In this document: one piece after another, positions 8,950 to 18,282 of the stretch
How positions within the stretch are numbered: the first letter of the stretch is position 1
Layout: every line of letters begins with the position of its first letter
Source of the DNA: CAYLMG01 sp964493425
Lineage (GTDB): Bacteria > Planctomycetota > Phycisphaerae > Sedimentisphaerales > Anaerobacaceae
Direction: 5' to 3'
Assembly (NCBI GenBank): GCA_964493425.1
Contig: CAZBMW010000007.1
Span: forward strand, 1-64,000
DNA: 64,000 nt
Notes under the pieces: generated by a model
What the model saw: only the letters and a program-made list of their open reading frames with translations
Told to the model about the DNA's origin: nothing
Database searches by the model: none
Program-made: the position numbers and the translations under genes

Positions 8950-9801
8950 TCATTTTTCTGCCATTCTGACAGCATATATGTATCCGGTTTTCGATTTTCT
9001 TGAGCCGATTTTCGTCTGAGCGGCAAAACCGTTTTCTGTAAAGATATTTATCAGCCCATCAGGTTTTTCAAAATGATATTCCATCATGACTACATCTATC
9101 ATACTAACAATACCTTTTTCATTTAGCCTTTCAAAAATCTCGAACTCTGCGCCCTCACAATCACATTTAACAATTATGTGTTTATCTTTATTTTCTTCTA
9201 AAATAGAAGCCAGTTCTTCTGCCGCATCTTTGATGGCAACTATTTCTTTTTTTACATTTTTTGCCCCTTTACAAACATCATAAGCAGTACTCATACCACC
9301 GGTCGCATTTGCCATGTACGGCAGTTCCAGCGTTGTCTCTGCTTTGCCAAGCCCAAAGTTAAAAGCATTTATCTTTTTGCTAAGCTGCGGATTAAGCTGA
9401 AAATTCCTTTTTGCCGATTCAAACGTAGGTTTAAACGGCTCGTAGGCATATATCTTCTTTATATTCTTATTGGTAGCAAAAAGTAAAGACGCTGCCGCTC
9501 GATTCATGCCTATGTCAATCAGTATTGATTCTCTTTCGATATTCAAATTGTATTCGCTTTTTAAAAAAACCTCTTTAATAAGATACAAGGGATGGTCTGC
9601 AGTATCGGAAATGTCTATCTTAACACCTTGGGGGGTGGTTATAATTCCGGCATCTATTTTGAATCCATTATTCAAAAGTTCTCTCCGCCGCCTTTTTCTA
9701 TCTGCCAGATTGTACCTGATTCTTTTTCGCCACCTTTTTAGAGGCACAAAACAGCACAAAAGGTTGACCAGCACCTTTGTTATAGCAAGCCCCTTATCCA
9801 T
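8950..9801 (-). CDS. FkbM-family methyltransferase
   Basis: A 283-residue protein. ILIDIGMNRAAASLLFA (about residues 91-107) is motif I, YAYEPFKPTFESAKRNF holds the acidic residue of motif II, and VKCDCEGAEFEIFERL (about residues 210-225) is the diagnostic FkbM KxDxEGxE motif. FkbM enzymes O-methylate sugars or polyketides. Here the setting argues for methylation of a surface sugar. It is the first gene of the minus-strand trio and faces the divergent SDR gene across a 530-bp gap. Confidence 0.88.
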   Translation of the reverse strand: MDKGLAITKVLVNLLCCFVPLKRWRKRIRYNLADRKRRRRELLNNGFKIDAGIITTPQGVKIDISDTADHPLYLIKEVFLKSEYNLNIERESILIDIGMNRAAASLLFATNKNIKKIYAYEPFKPTFESAKRNFQLNPQLSKKINAFNFGLGKAETTLELPYMANATGGMSTAYDVCKGAKNVKKEIVAIKDAAEELASILEENKDKHIIVKCDCEGAEFEIFERLNEKGIVSMIDVVMMEYHFEKPDGLINIFTENGFAAQTKIGSRKSKTGYIYAVRMAEK

Positions 9802-10333
9802 GATTCTTCCTAATGAGCGTTTTTACCAAAACTATATATCTTCAGCAAAAGTAAAATAGAATTAGCTTTCGGTTAGCAGACGATTTCAGCTCCAGTTTCA
9901 ATGATTTTACAATTAGTTTTTTTTCTTTCAAGAATTATTTTGTCCAACACTGAAAATTGGTCTAAAGCCTAAGAAGCATAACGTTCCCGGACCTTAACCT
10001 CCCACACCTGTTAAACTTAGTTAACTTACCAGCCATACCTATCTTCCGCAAGTTTGACTATTCAGCTTTCACCGAAAAAAGTAGAAAATCTTCGAAACTG
10101 CAAATCAAACCTTGCGAAAGAGCGTGTTCAAGACTATACTTTGCCCGTCGGTGTGCGGTTTCTTAAGGTTTTTGTTTATTTTACATTTGTGCACTCATAC
10201 TTGATAGGAACGTCGAGATACAAAATGCTCCTTGAAGTAACTCTTTATTTAACCGCGAGTAGCGGTATTTTATATCTTTGGGAAAAGATGACGTCTAACC
10301 ATAAGGCAATTAGGGAATAAGGGACAATTCGAA
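9802..10333. other. Divergent intergenic region, no gene supported
   Basis: 532 bp between the minus-strand FkbM unit and the plus-strand SDR gene. It must hold promoters for both directions, but I see no convincing promoter pair or RNA. An 88-codon frame (10054-10320) starts at TTG with no ribosome binding site and is not called. Confidence 0.4.
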
Positions 10334-11326
10334 ATGTTCGCATGGGATAAAAAGAAAGTTTTGGTAACAGGCGCTGCGGGCTTCATCGGCTCTCATCTAA
10401 CGGAGCGCCTCTTTGAGCTCGGAGCTAAGGTCAGGGCTTTTGTGCGATATACATCAAGAGCCGACGAAGGCTTTATTAAGTATTTCTCTGACGACCTTAG
10501 AAAACATATGGATATTGTTTATGGTGACATTAGAGAATTGGAAACCGTAGTTAAAGCAATGGATGGCGTAGACATCATTTTTAATCTAGCCGCATTAGTG
10601 GGTATACCATATTCCTATATACATCCCCAGGAAGTAATTGAAGCAAACACCATTGGGACGTTGAATATTTTAATGGCGGCAAGAGATGTAGGTGTAGAAA
10701 AACTGGTCCAAACTTCCACGAGCGAAGTCTATGGTACGGCAAGATATGTTCCGATAAACGAAGAGCATCCCAAGCAGCCTCAATCTCCGTATTCTGCAAG
10801 TAAAATCGCGGCTGACGCCATTGCTTTGAGCTTCTATCATTCCTTTGATCTGCCGGTCGCTGTGATAAGGCCCTTTAATACTTATGGGCCGCGCCAATCC
10901 GACAGAGCTGTCATTCCTTCTATTATTTCACAGGTTTTAACAAAAGACAGGCTCACATTGGGTAACACAACTCCTACAAGAGATTTCACATTTGTGACAG
11001 ACACGGCAGAGGGTTTTATTAAAGTAGCGGAATCGGAAAAATCAGTTGGTATGGAGATCAATATTGGATCCGGACAGGAAATTTCAATTGAGGATTTAAC
11101 AAGAAAAATAATGTCGCTCGTCGGAAGAGATATAGTTATAGAGCACGATAAAGAAAGGGCTCGTCCAGCGCGCAGCGAAGTGGAAAGATTGTGCGCGGAT
11201 AACACAAAAGCAAAAAAATTATTTGGATGGTCACCAAAGGTCTCGTTGACTCACGGCCTTGAAGAAACAATTAAGTTTATTAAAAATAATCCCGGTTTTT
11301 ACGATCCTGATAAATATAGAGTATGA
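10334..11326 (+). CDS. NAD-dependent sugar-nucleotide epimerase/dehydratase (SDR, LegB/GalE-like)
   Basis: A 330-residue extended SDR. The NAD-binding GxxGxxG is in VLVTGAAGFIGSHL (about residues 9-22). The catalytic triad is given by Ser in TSTSEVYG and Y-x3-K in SPYSASKIAAD (near residue 155). The RPFNTYGPRQS and DFTFVTDTAEGF motifs are those of sugar-nucleotide enzymes. The overall pattern is closest to the 4,6-dehydratases of the legionaminic or bacillosamine type, but a GDP-mannose or UDP-hexose substrate is possible. It is followed 9 bp later by a nucleotidyltransferase, so the pair likely makes an activated sugar. Confidence 0.85.
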   Translation: MFAWDKKKVLVTGAAGFIGSHLTERLFELGAKVRAFVRYTSRADEGFIKYFSDDLRKHMDIVYGDIRELETVVKAMDGVDIIFNLAALVGIPYSYIHPQEVIEANTIGTLNILMAARDVGVEKLVQTSTSEVYGTARYVPINEEHPKQPQSPYSASKIAADAIALSFYHSFDLPVAVIRPFNTYGPRQSDRAVIPSIISQVLTKDRLTLGNTTPTRDFTFVTDTAEGFIKVAESEKSVGMEINIGSGQEISIEDLTRKIMSLVGRDIVIEHDKERARPARSEVERLCADNTKAKKLFGWSPKVSLTHGLEETIKFIKNNPGFYDPDKYRV

Positions 11327-11335
11327 GGTGCACAG

Positions 11336-12061
11336 ATGAAAGCAGTGGTTTTAGCTGGTGGCCAGGGTACTAGGCTGCGGCCTTTAACGTTTTCAGTCCC
11401 AAAGCCTCTATTGCCAATTGCTGAGAAGCCGATTCTCGAGATTATTCTAAAGAATTTCAAAAAGTTCGGCATAACAGAGGTTATCATTTCAGTTGGCTAT
11501 CAGGGTGAGCTGATAAAGGCCTTTTGTGCTAATGACGCAAAATTCGGCCTTTCTATTAAGTGTATTGATGAAGAAAAACCTTTGGGAACTGCAGGGCCTT
11601 TGTCTTTAATGCGGGATTGTTTTAGCAAAGGAGAAAATTTCGTCTTGATGAACGGCGATATTTTCACTCAACTAAATTTTTCAAGGATGATTAATTATCA
11701 TAAAAAGGGCAAATATTGCATGACTATCGGATATAGAACGTACGAACACAAGTTGCCCTTTGGAGTTTTAGAGCTGAAAGGTGCAAAGCTTCGTGGCATT
11801 GTTGAAAAACCAAGTACAACATTCAATGTGAGTGCGGGAATCTACGTATTAAATGCGTCAGTTATCGACTTCGTGCCGGACAATACTTTTTTTACAATGC
11901 CTGACCTTGTGAATAAGCTATTAAAGAAAAAACGCAATATCGGCGCATATCGTATCAAAGAATATTGGCTTGGAATAGAGAACATCGGTCATTTCAATGA
12001 AGCCATTGAAGAATTGAACAAACTTGAATCTCTCGTAAAAAACCGAAGTACCCGCGATTAA
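11336..12061 (+). CDS. Sugar-phosphate nucleotidyltransferase
   Basis: A 241-residue protein beginning MKAVVLAGGQGTRLRPLTFS. This is the G-G-x-G-T-R-L-x-P nucleotide-binding signature, followed by the PKPLLPIAEKPI lysine motif. VLMNGDIFTQL carries the metal-binding aspartate. It lacks a left-handed beta-helix acyltransferase domain and resembles GDP-mannose or glucose-1-phosphate nucleotidyltransferases. It activates a sugar 1-phosphate to an NDP-sugar in the cytoplasm. A GAGGTG lies upstream of the ATG, overlapping the stop region of the preceding SDR gene, so they are in one operon. Confidence 0.87.
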   Translation: MKAVVLAGGQGTRLRPLTFSVPKPLLPIAEKPILEIILKNFKKFGITEVIISVGYQGELIKAFCANDAKFGLSIKCIDEEKPLGTAGPLSLMRDCFSKGENFVLMNGDIFTQLNFSRMINYHKKGKYCMTIGYRTYEHKLPFGVLELKGAKLRGIVEKPSTTFNVSAGIYVLNASVIDFVPDNTFFTMPDLVNKLLKKKRNIGAYRIKEYWLGIENIGHFNEAIEELNKLESLVKNRSTRD

Positions 12062-12424
12062 TTATTTTTCTTTTTGTCTCGACTTGCCAGTTTTTTCGAT
12101 GATTGGATTCATAAATTGATTTAGTGGACATCTTGTATTTCTGATGATAAAATCTTTTCGTAACATTTTTACACCTTCTTATCTTGCTGGGCTCAATGGT
12201 TGATAAAAACAGCATCTTACAAGCACAAGGAGGTTTTTTCATTACCCCGGTTCAAAACAGCTAATCGCGTGATTATTCTTCTTGTAAGCACCGGTTAGAT
12301 TTGGTATCTTGCCTGTGTTCTAAATCTTTAATCTGCCTTGATTTGATAAATTTAATTGCTCTTATCGAAAATCGCGTTTTTTTTAATGGGCTGTAACAAA
12401 ATTAAAAACTTTTCAGGAGGTTTT
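12062..12424. other. Intergenic gap, nothing recognised
   Basis: 363 bp between the nucleotidyltransferase and the thioredoxin-like gene. It is AT-rich, has no coding frame of quality on either strand, and shows no strong terminator. An AAGGAGG at about 12227-12233 is not followed by a usable start codon. Confidence 0.4.
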
Positions 12425-13405
12425 ATGAAATTTCGTAATGTATCCTTCACCTTTCTTATTCTCGTCTCACTTTGCCTTGCGCAGGAAAAATCCGCTGAGA
12501 AAGCAAAACCCTCACTCGGAGGTCCCGCCCCGAAGATTACCGGCCTTACCTGGATAAAAGGCGGGCCCGTCCAAATAAAAAAAGGCTCCGTTTACGTAAT
12601 TGAGTTCTGGGCTACCTGGTGTCCGCCCTGCAAATACACAATCCCGCATCTTACCGAGCTGCAGAAAAAATATAAGGATAAAGCTGTCACTATCATCGGC
12701 ATCTCGAACGAGCTCGTCAGCACCGTTCAGCCGTTCGTAAAAGCTAAGGCGGAAACAATGGACTACATCATTGCCGTCGATACCGATGGCATTGCCACTA
12801 AAAACTATATGAGGGCCTTCGGCGAAACTGGAATTCCTACCGCCTTTATCATTGATAAAAAAGGCAGACTTGTCTGGAAAGGTCATCCTATGGCTGATTT
12901 GGATGACGTCCTCGAAAAGGTAGTCGAGGATAAATTCGATTTCGAGCAGTATCAAAAAAAACTCGCTGAAGCAAAAGAAAAATATGAGAGAGCAGTAAAA
13001 AACTACATGGACTACTTTGAAAAAATAAATACTGCCAGCCCGAAAGATGTCGAAAGTATCGGCAGCCGGATTATACAGGATGCCGACGCTCAGATACTTA
13101 ATGCTTTTGCCTGGCAAATTCTCACGAAAGTTGAAAAGCCCAAACGTGATTATAGACTCGCTGTCCAAGCCGCCGAAAAGGCAAACCTGCTCACTGAGCA
13201 AAAGAATCCCGAAGTTCTTGACACCTATGCTTTGGCATTGTTCGAATCCGCACTATACCGGATTCAGCAGGCTGTACAGTTACAGCAAAAGGCCGTCATC
13301 CTGACCGCGGACTACCCCGCAACACAGGAAAAATTGAAAAAGACTCTTGAAAAATACAACAGTGCCGCTGAAAAAATAGCTGAAACCAAAAACACAACCG
13401 ATTAA
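12425..13405 (+). CDS. Secreted TlpA-like thioredoxin-fold protein with C-terminal helical domain
   Basis: The start at 12425 is chosen because AGGAGG stands 5 bp upstream and the protein then begins with a signal peptide (MKFRNVSFTFLILVSLCLAQ). Length is 326 residues. The thioredoxin fold has the active-site WCPPC in EFWATWCPPCKYTIPHL, followed by GIPTAFIIDKKGRLVWKGHP, which contains the cis-proline. The C-terminal about 150 residues are charged and helical and seem to be a TPR-like tail (VAEKANLLTEQKNPEVLDTYALALF-like pattern). It is likely a periplasmic thiol-disulfide reductase. Its partner is unknown. Confidence 0.85.
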   Translation: MKFRNVSFTFLILVSLCLAQEKSAEKAKPSLGGPAPKITGLTWIKGGPVQIKKGSVYVIEFWATWCPPCKYTIPHLTELQKKYKDKAVTIIGISNELVSTVQPFVKAKAETMDYIIAVDTDGIATKNYMRAFGETGIPTAFIIDKKGRLVWKGHPMADLDDVLEKVVEDKFDFEQYQKKLAEAKEKYERAVKNYMDYFEKINTASPKDVESIGSRIIQDADAQILNAFAWQILTKVEKPKRDYRLAVQAAEKANLLTEQKNPEVLDTYALALFESALYRIQQAVQLQQKAVILTADYPATQEKLKKTLEKYNSAAEKIAETKNTTD

Positions 13406-13522
13406 ATCCAATAAATTATGTTAATCCTTGAATCGCTCGAATCAAAGGGACATCGTTAATTTTGTCCTCCTTGCTGTTTGTGTGTGTAATCCGAATATAA
13501 TGAAAAGCCGATATCTTCCTGT

Positions 13523-14236
13523 ATGAATCAGTCGAAAACCAGAAAAATCTCGCCTATTATACTTCTGCTCTATTGGCCTCTTATCTTTATCCTGACCCAC
13601 ATACCCCTGCGACAAGAGCTCCTTGTGCAGCTTCAGGCCTCCGATAAAACACTGCATTTTCTCGTCTATTTTATTCTTTCTTTCCTGCTGTACTTCGCCG
13701 CCAAATCCGACGCAAAGCTAAGCCTGAAAAGCAGAAAAGTCTGGCTTTTATTCTCGGCTCTGCTTGTTTATGCCGCAGCCGATGAATGGCTTCAGGGCCT
13801 TGTCGGCAGAAGCTGTAATTTCCCGGATTTTGTCGCCAATTTAACCGGCATTGCTGCTGCCTTTGTTCTCTTGTCGTTTTTTTCATTTCAGCCCGCCATG
13901 CTTATCTTTACCGCTGTCTCTATCATCGTTATCACAAAAGCCGCACAGATGAGATTCACAGGCCGGTTCTCTTTTATCAAGCCAGCCGTCTATTTTTTAG
14001 CCTACGCCTTTTTCACTGTTATCTGGTGCCGCTTCATTCTTTCAATAAAGTCTTTGAAGACCTCACGATTAAAACAGCTTTTAGCCGCTTTTGCATTGCC
14101 GGTAACTGTCCTTCTCGCTGCCGTCATCTTTTCATTTTTCCTCGCTAACAGTTTTCAGCTCCCCGAGATAATCTGCTCGCTGGCTGCTATATTCACAGCC
14201 GTAATTGTTTCTTATTTCACACAAAAGTTCGTTTAA
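13523..14236 (+). CDS. VanZ-like membrane protein
   Basis: A 237-residue membrane protein with about six hydrophobic segments. The first half has the VanZ pattern: an N-terminal helix LLYWPLIFILTHIP, SDKTLHFLVYFILSFLLYF, and then the acidic pair in AAADEWLQGLVGRSCNFPDFVANLTG. The latter is the conserved DExxQxx...R..D..DxxxN motif of the family. Homologues are linked to glycopeptide tolerance, but most have no known role. The second half (four further helices) is not family-typical. The gene stands alone between the thioredoxin-like gene and a convergent gene. Confidence 0.75.
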   Translation: MNQSKTRKISPIILLLYWPLIFILTHIPLRQELLVQLQASDKTLHFLVYFILSFLLYFAAKSDAKLSLKSRKVWLLFSALLVYAAADEWLQGLVGRSCNFPDFVANLTGIAAAFVLLSFFSFQPAMLIFTAVSIIVITKAAQMRFTGRFSFIKPAVYFLAYAFFTVIWCRFILSIKSLKTSRLKQLLAAFALPVTVLLAAVIFSFFLANSFQLPEIICSLAAIFTAVIVSYFTQKFV

Positions 14237-14282
14237 CGCCCAGCTTCTGCGTCTCGAATAATTTATGTTTTGGTGGTTAATT

Positions 14283-15482
14283 TTAATGTTTTTTGAACGG
14301 CCTGTAAAGGGGGTCGCCTATAAGAAGAAGCTGCCAGGAATTATACGGCTTTGTATAGTAATAAGCCTCTGCAAGACATCGGCCGTCAAGAAGGTGCCTG
14401 AAAAAAGCTTTCGGCTCGGGAAAAGTATGCAAGTACGGCTCAGCTACCGCTCCTATTGTCACGGTTACGCCGTCTTTGAGCATAGCCGGACACCATTGGT
14501 TGCTTTCGGCATCGCGAAGATTTACCGCTTCGAGGCTCGATACGTGTATCCCGATTGCACCATCTACAAAATCAAAGGCATCGATATATTTTTTCAGGCT
14601 GTGCCAGCCGCAATAAACGGCTGTCGCCGGACAATCGTTCGGCCCAAAAAGCTCGGCTGTGTTTTCTTCGAATACTTTTTTGCCTTCGGCTTTGAACATT
14701 GCAGCGGTCTGAGCAAGCGAGCGGTCGAATTGTGCGTAGATTTCGATACCTTTTTTGACTTCTGAGTATCCCTGGTCCATATAAACATTACCGGCAAGAC
14801 CTTTATTCTCGGCTAATATTGCCTTATCTACAAGTCCCTTTGCTATTTCGAAGCTTGGCCCATCGAGCCGGCTGACCATAAGCATTCTCGAGCTTTCGCG
14901 AAGAAGGTTACTTTTCAGCTCATTTATCTGCCATCGATACAGCTCATATGCACCGCATAGCACCATTGACAATTCACTGTCCACCGATGCGTTCGTTTCT
15001 TTACCCTCAATCCTGTCTATCTCTGATTGCAGAAGTGCAATCTTACGCTCAGCTTCTTTTTGTTCTGCTTCGTCGGCACTGCTTTCTTCTTTAAGTTGTT
15101 CGAGTAATTCTTTTAGCTGCTTTAATTTCTCCTCGTAACCTTTCAATGGCCCTCTTTTACCAACCCTGAACGGCACGCCGTACGTCGTCACAAGGCACCT
15201 GATATGGTAAAACTCAGGGTCAAGCAGCTTCTTGCGGACAGGTTCCGCCAGTTTTTCCTCGTAATCGTCCCTGCTGATTTCATCTGCTAACTTGTCACCG
15301 AGGCGAAGTGCAAGGACATTCTTCTTTGGAATCTTGCGAGCTTTACTGTAATATTTTGCAAGCTGGACAGATGCCTCAATGTCACTATTTGCAATTACGA
15401 GAATCTGCCCACTTTCAAGAGCCTGTGCAGCAGCCATTATGAATAAAATCACGGATATAGCAAAAGTTGTTCCAATTTTCAT
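14283..15482 (-). CDS. TIGR03790-family secreted protein
   Basis: A 399-residue protein with an N-terminal signal peptide (MKIGTTFAISVILFIMAAAQ, cleavage near ALES). ILVIANSDIEASVQLAKYYSKARKIP and IRCLVTTYGVPFRV are characteristic of the planctomycete-rich TIGR03790 family. A charged coiled-coil insertion spans about residues 120-165 (KQLKELLEQLKEES region). The C-terminus has TIGAVAEPYLHTFPEP and LLLIGDPLYRPF, also typical of the family. Function is unknown in the literature I know. It is a useful lineage marker. It is convergent with the VanZ-like gene. Confidence 0.8.
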   Translation of the reverse strand: MKIGTTFAISVILFIMAAAQALESGQILVIANSDIEASVQLAKYYSKARKIPKKNVLALRLGDKLADEISRDDYEEKLAEPVRKKLLDPEFYHIRCLVTTYGVPFRVGKRGPLKGYEEKLKQLKELLEQLKEESSADEAEQKEAERKIALLQSEIDRIEGKETNASVDSELSMVLCGAYELYRWQINELKSNLLRESSRMLMVSRLDGPSFEIAKGLVDKAILAENKGLAGNVYMDQGYSEVKKGIEIYAQFDRSLAQTAAMFKAEGKKVFEENTAELFGPNDCPATAVYCGWHSLKKYIDAFDFVDGAIGIHVSSLEAVNLRDAESNQWCPAMLKDGVTVTIGAVAEPYLHTFPEPKAFFRHLLDGRCLAEAYYYTKPYNSWQLLLIGDPLYRPFKKH

Positions 15483-15541
15483 TACCGAAATGATACCTGC
15501 AAAACCTGCTCATTCAAGATGTTTTTTGCTGCGTGTCTTTT

Positions 15542-16690
15542 TTAATCGGGTCCGTGAGCCCGGTAAGGCAGCTCTATGGGGTACTGGCGTATGATTTCAT
15601 CGTAGTCATCGAACCAGCAGGCTTTCGGGTTACTTCTGAACACGAGGAATTTGCCGCTGTCCGCATCGTCGGCAGCTCTGTGGTATTTGAAATACACAAA
15701 CTCCTTGGTCTTGCCGACGATTTCAATCTTTCCCGTCGAGTGACTCATCACGTATCGTGCTCGTTTTGCCAGCCCGCTTACTTTTGATTTAGCCTGTTCA
15801 AAAATCTCGTATGCCTCTTCTATTGGTACCGTATAAGCCTTGTTGCCGACCGCAGGCCTGCATTGAAAAACGTAGTATGGTATAACACCAACAAAAGAAA
15901 GCCTCGCAAAAAGCTCTGCTAACGTATCAGGATTATTATTGATGCCCCGCACCAGCGGTGTCTGGTTGCACATCTTTGCGCCGGCTTTTTGTATAAGGTT
16001 ACACGCCTTTATCGCAACCTCGGTAATCTCACGAGGATGCACGAAATGCGTAATAACATATAACTTCTTCTCGTCGGTACTGTATGTATTTATCATCTCC
16101 AGAAGCGACGCATCTTCGATTATCCTGTAGGGATTATAGACCGGAACTCTGGTCCCTATGCGAATAATCTGAACATGCTCTATTTGTCTCAATCTTGAGA
16201 TAAGGTTTTCGAGTTTACCCGTCTGCAGCATCAACGGGTCACCGCCTGTCAGCAGAACGTTGGTAATCTCATTGTGCTCTGCGATGTATGCAAGCGCAGA
16301 GTCAACATCCTGAAGGTAATCGTCCTGCCTTTTTTCAATGAAGACACGCTTTCTAAAGCAGTAGCGGCAAAGCCCCGCGCACTGGTTGCTCACAAGCAAA
16401 AGGGCCGTTGAATTATATTTATGTTCCAGGCCGGGCAAAATCGTATATGCCTTCTCGTCGGATGGGTCAAGTCTGCCCCACCGCTTAAGCTCTTTCGGAT
16501 TCGGTATTACTATATGACGTATCGGGTCATCCGGATCCGACCAGTTAATGAGTGAAAGATAATAGTCATTACAGCGAAACGCAAACTGCTCGGTGACTTT
16601 CCTTAATTCGTCTTTCTCCTGTTTACTCAGGTGCTCTAATTGCTCTATTTGCGTAAAATATTTTCTTGTACCCAGTGCCTTTTCCATCAT
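15542..16690 (-). CDS. KamA-family radical SAM aminomutase
   Basis: A 382-residue protein. The radical SAM cluster C-x3-C-x2-C is in NQCAGLCRYCFRKR (near residue 105-118). It is followed by LLTGGDPLM and by HFVHPREIT, motifs of lysine 2,3-aminomutases and their relatives. KamA converts lysine to beta-lysine with SAM and pyridoxal phosphate, while the shorter EpmB acts on elongation factor P. The C-terminal extension (HSTGKIEIVGKTKEFVYFKY and following) differs from both, so the substrate is open. The start is the ATG at 16690, with GGAG 7 bp upstream. Confidence 0.8.
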   Translation of the reverse strand: MMEKALGTRKYFTQIEQLEHLSKQEKDELRKVTEQFAFRCNDYYLSLINWSDPDDPIRHIVIPNPKELKRWGRLDPSDEKAYTILPGLEHKYNSTALLLVSNQCAGLCRYCFRKRVFIEKRQDDYLQDVDSALAYIAEHNEITNVLLTGGDPLMLQTGKLENLISRLRQIEHVQIIRIGTRVPVYNPYRIIEDASLLEMINTYSTDEKKLYVITHFVHPREITEVAIKACNLIQKAGAKMCNQTPLVRGINNNPDTLAELFARLSFVGVIPYYVFQCRPAVGNKAYTVPIEEAYEIFEQAKSKVSGLAKRARYVMSHSTGKIEIVGKTKEFVYFKYHRAADDADSGKFLVFRSNPKACWFDDYDEIIRQYPIELPYRAHGPD

Positions 16691-16977
16691 CTATTTGCTC
16701 CGGATTTACATCGGACTAACAAATAATTCTTAGCATGCCCCCCTCATCATCCTGACTTGCTAAATATTATTTTATAATATTTTTGTCGGAAAATCAAGTA
16801 TGCAGCTTAAAAAGAATCGCAGAAATCTTGATATTATTATCGGGCTGTTTATTCGGCTGCAATAATGTGGATTTATAGCGGCTAAAGTAATGAAAAGATT
16901 ATTTTTTTATCTGCTTGCCGGGACTTTTTATACCACTCGAACGGTTTTTTCAGGCCTTGCTTGAAATCCATTTGTTT
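16691..16977. other. Intergenic gap, nothing recognised
   Basis: 287 bp between two minus-strand genes. It should hold the promoter of the KamA-family gene. No coding frame, clear hairpin or RNA was found. Confidence 0.35.
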
Positions 16978-17949
16978 TTAACTTTTATTTCTTGATTTTT
17001 CGTTTTCAATAATTATCCTCAGTGCTTCATCGAGACTTGTCTTCGGCTGCCAGCCTGTCAAATCCTTTATACGCTCAAGGTTCGGCACCCGGCGCATCAT
17101 ATCGTCGATAGCCCTGCCGTAAGCAACCTCGTAGGGGACATTTTCTTTTTTGCTTTCGCTGGCCGTCATCGCAATGATTTTATCCGCAAGCTCCTCGATG
17201 CTGACCTCCTCGTCCGAGCCGATATTAAAAACTCCTCCCGCCGCCTCCTCACAGTCCATAAGACCTGTAACAGCCTCTATCATATCTTCTACATAGCAGA
17301 AACATCGGCTTTGTTTGCCCGTTCCGTAGATTCTAACCGGCTCGTTCTTCAATGCGCTTCGCACGAATCTCGGAACCACCATCCCGTATAGTCCTGTTTG
17401 TCTCGGCCCTATCGTATTAAAGAACCTCGCTATCACCACGCCGAGCCCGTACTGCTGATAAAATGCAAGCCCCAAAAATTCGTCTATCGCCTTACTGCAC
17501 GCGTAGGACCATCTCGAAAATCTCGTGCTGCCAAGAACCAAATCATCGTCTTCGCCGAATGGCACCTGCTCGTTTTTACCGTACACCTCGCTGCTCGATG
17601 CGATTAAAGTCTTTTTGCCGAACTTATTGGCGATATCGAGCACCGTTTCTGTCCCGCCGATATTGGTTTCAATCGTATGTACAGGCCGGTCCGCTATCAA
17701 CTGCACGCCCACCGCCGCCGCCAGATGATAGATGCAGTCGCACTTTTCCACTAAAGTTGACATCACGGCTTTATCGCGTATGTCACCCTCGACAAAATCG
17801 AATTTTGCATCATCTTTCAGACTTGCTATATTCGCTATGCTGCCCGTACTGAGGTTATCGATAACCGAAACTTCCCAGCCGTCGTTCAACAGCCGCTCCG
17901 CCAAATGTGAGCCGATAAACCCCGCACCGCCCGTAATCAATGCCTTCAT
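16978..17949 (-). CDS. NAD-dependent epimerase/dehydratase (extended SDR)
   Basis: A 323-residue sugar-nucleotide SDR. ALITGGAGFIGSHLAERLL at the N-terminus is the NAD site. SSSEVYG and YACSKAIDEF supply Ser and Y-x3-K. The motifs ARFFNTIGPRQ and SRCFCYVEDM are typical of UDP-glucose 4-epimerase and UDP-glucuronate decarboxylase relatives. The start at 17949 is preferred because the NAD fold begins at its methionine; a GTG at 18012 would add 21 untypical residues. It shares an SDR class with the gene at 10334 but differs enough to have another substrate. Confidence 0.83.
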   Translation of the reverse strand: MKALITGGAGFIGSHLAERLLNDGWEVSVIDNLSTGSIANIASLKDDAKFDFVEGDIRDKAVMSTLVEKCDCIYHLAAAVGVQLIADRPVHTIETNIGGTETVLDIANKFGKKTLIASSSEVYGKNEQVPFGEDDDLVLGSTRFSRWSYACSKAIDEFLGLAFYQQYGLGVVIARFFNTIGPRQTGLYGMVVPRFVRSALKNEPVRIYGTGKQSRCFCYVEDMIEAVTGLMDCEEAAGGVFNIGSDEEVSIEELADKIIAMTASESKKENVPYEVAYGRAIDDMMRRVPNLERIKDLTGWQPKTSLDEALRIIIENEKSRNKS

Positions 17950-18247
17950 AATATCAATTTGACCTTTCTTCTTTATGCCGCAAAAATCACAGAGTTTAAT
18001 TATATCTCTCACTACCGAATCCGCAATCGTTTATTTTAATCGGTTTCTCTGCAGTTAAGATTTGTTTTGAATCTCTGCCTTTTGAATTTAGAATTTGTTT
18101 CGAGTTGCGATATTCGTGCTTCGTATTTCCCCCTTGAGGCTTGAGACTTTTGACTTACTTCTTTATAACTTAGCACCTTTGAAGTTTATTAAAATCTGTG
18201 TAATCTGTGATTGAATTAGAACTGTATACGAGAATCGAGAGGCGGAA
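17950..18247. other. Intergenic region left of the mobile element
   Basis: About 300 bp between the SDR gene start and the target duplication of the mobile element. It holds degenerate filler such as AAAATCTGTGTAATCTGTG (about 18190-18210), a type of sequence repeated in intergenic DNA of many environmental bacteria. No gene was found. Confidence 0.4.
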
Positions 18248-18255
18248 AATCAGTC
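18248..18255. repeat. Left target-site duplication
   Basis: The 8-bp word AATCAGTC lies directly outside the left terminal inverted repeat. It is repeated exactly at 21718-21725 directly outside the right one. Eight to nine bp is in the range known for IS1-family insertions. Confidence 0.9.
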
Positions 18256-18274
18256 GGTACTGTCCTAATTTGAA
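18256..18274 (+). repeat. Left terminal inverted repeat
   Basis: GGTACTGTCCTAATTTGAA is an exact reverse complement of 21699-21717. The stop codon of the leftmost passenger gene falls only 8 bp inside it. Confidence 0.92.
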
Positions 18275-18282
18275 TTTTTTAG

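Noticed and set aside
10054..10320. An 88-codon plus-strand frame before the SDR gene
   Set aside because: It begins with TTG, has no ribosome site and shows no recognisable family or convincing composition.
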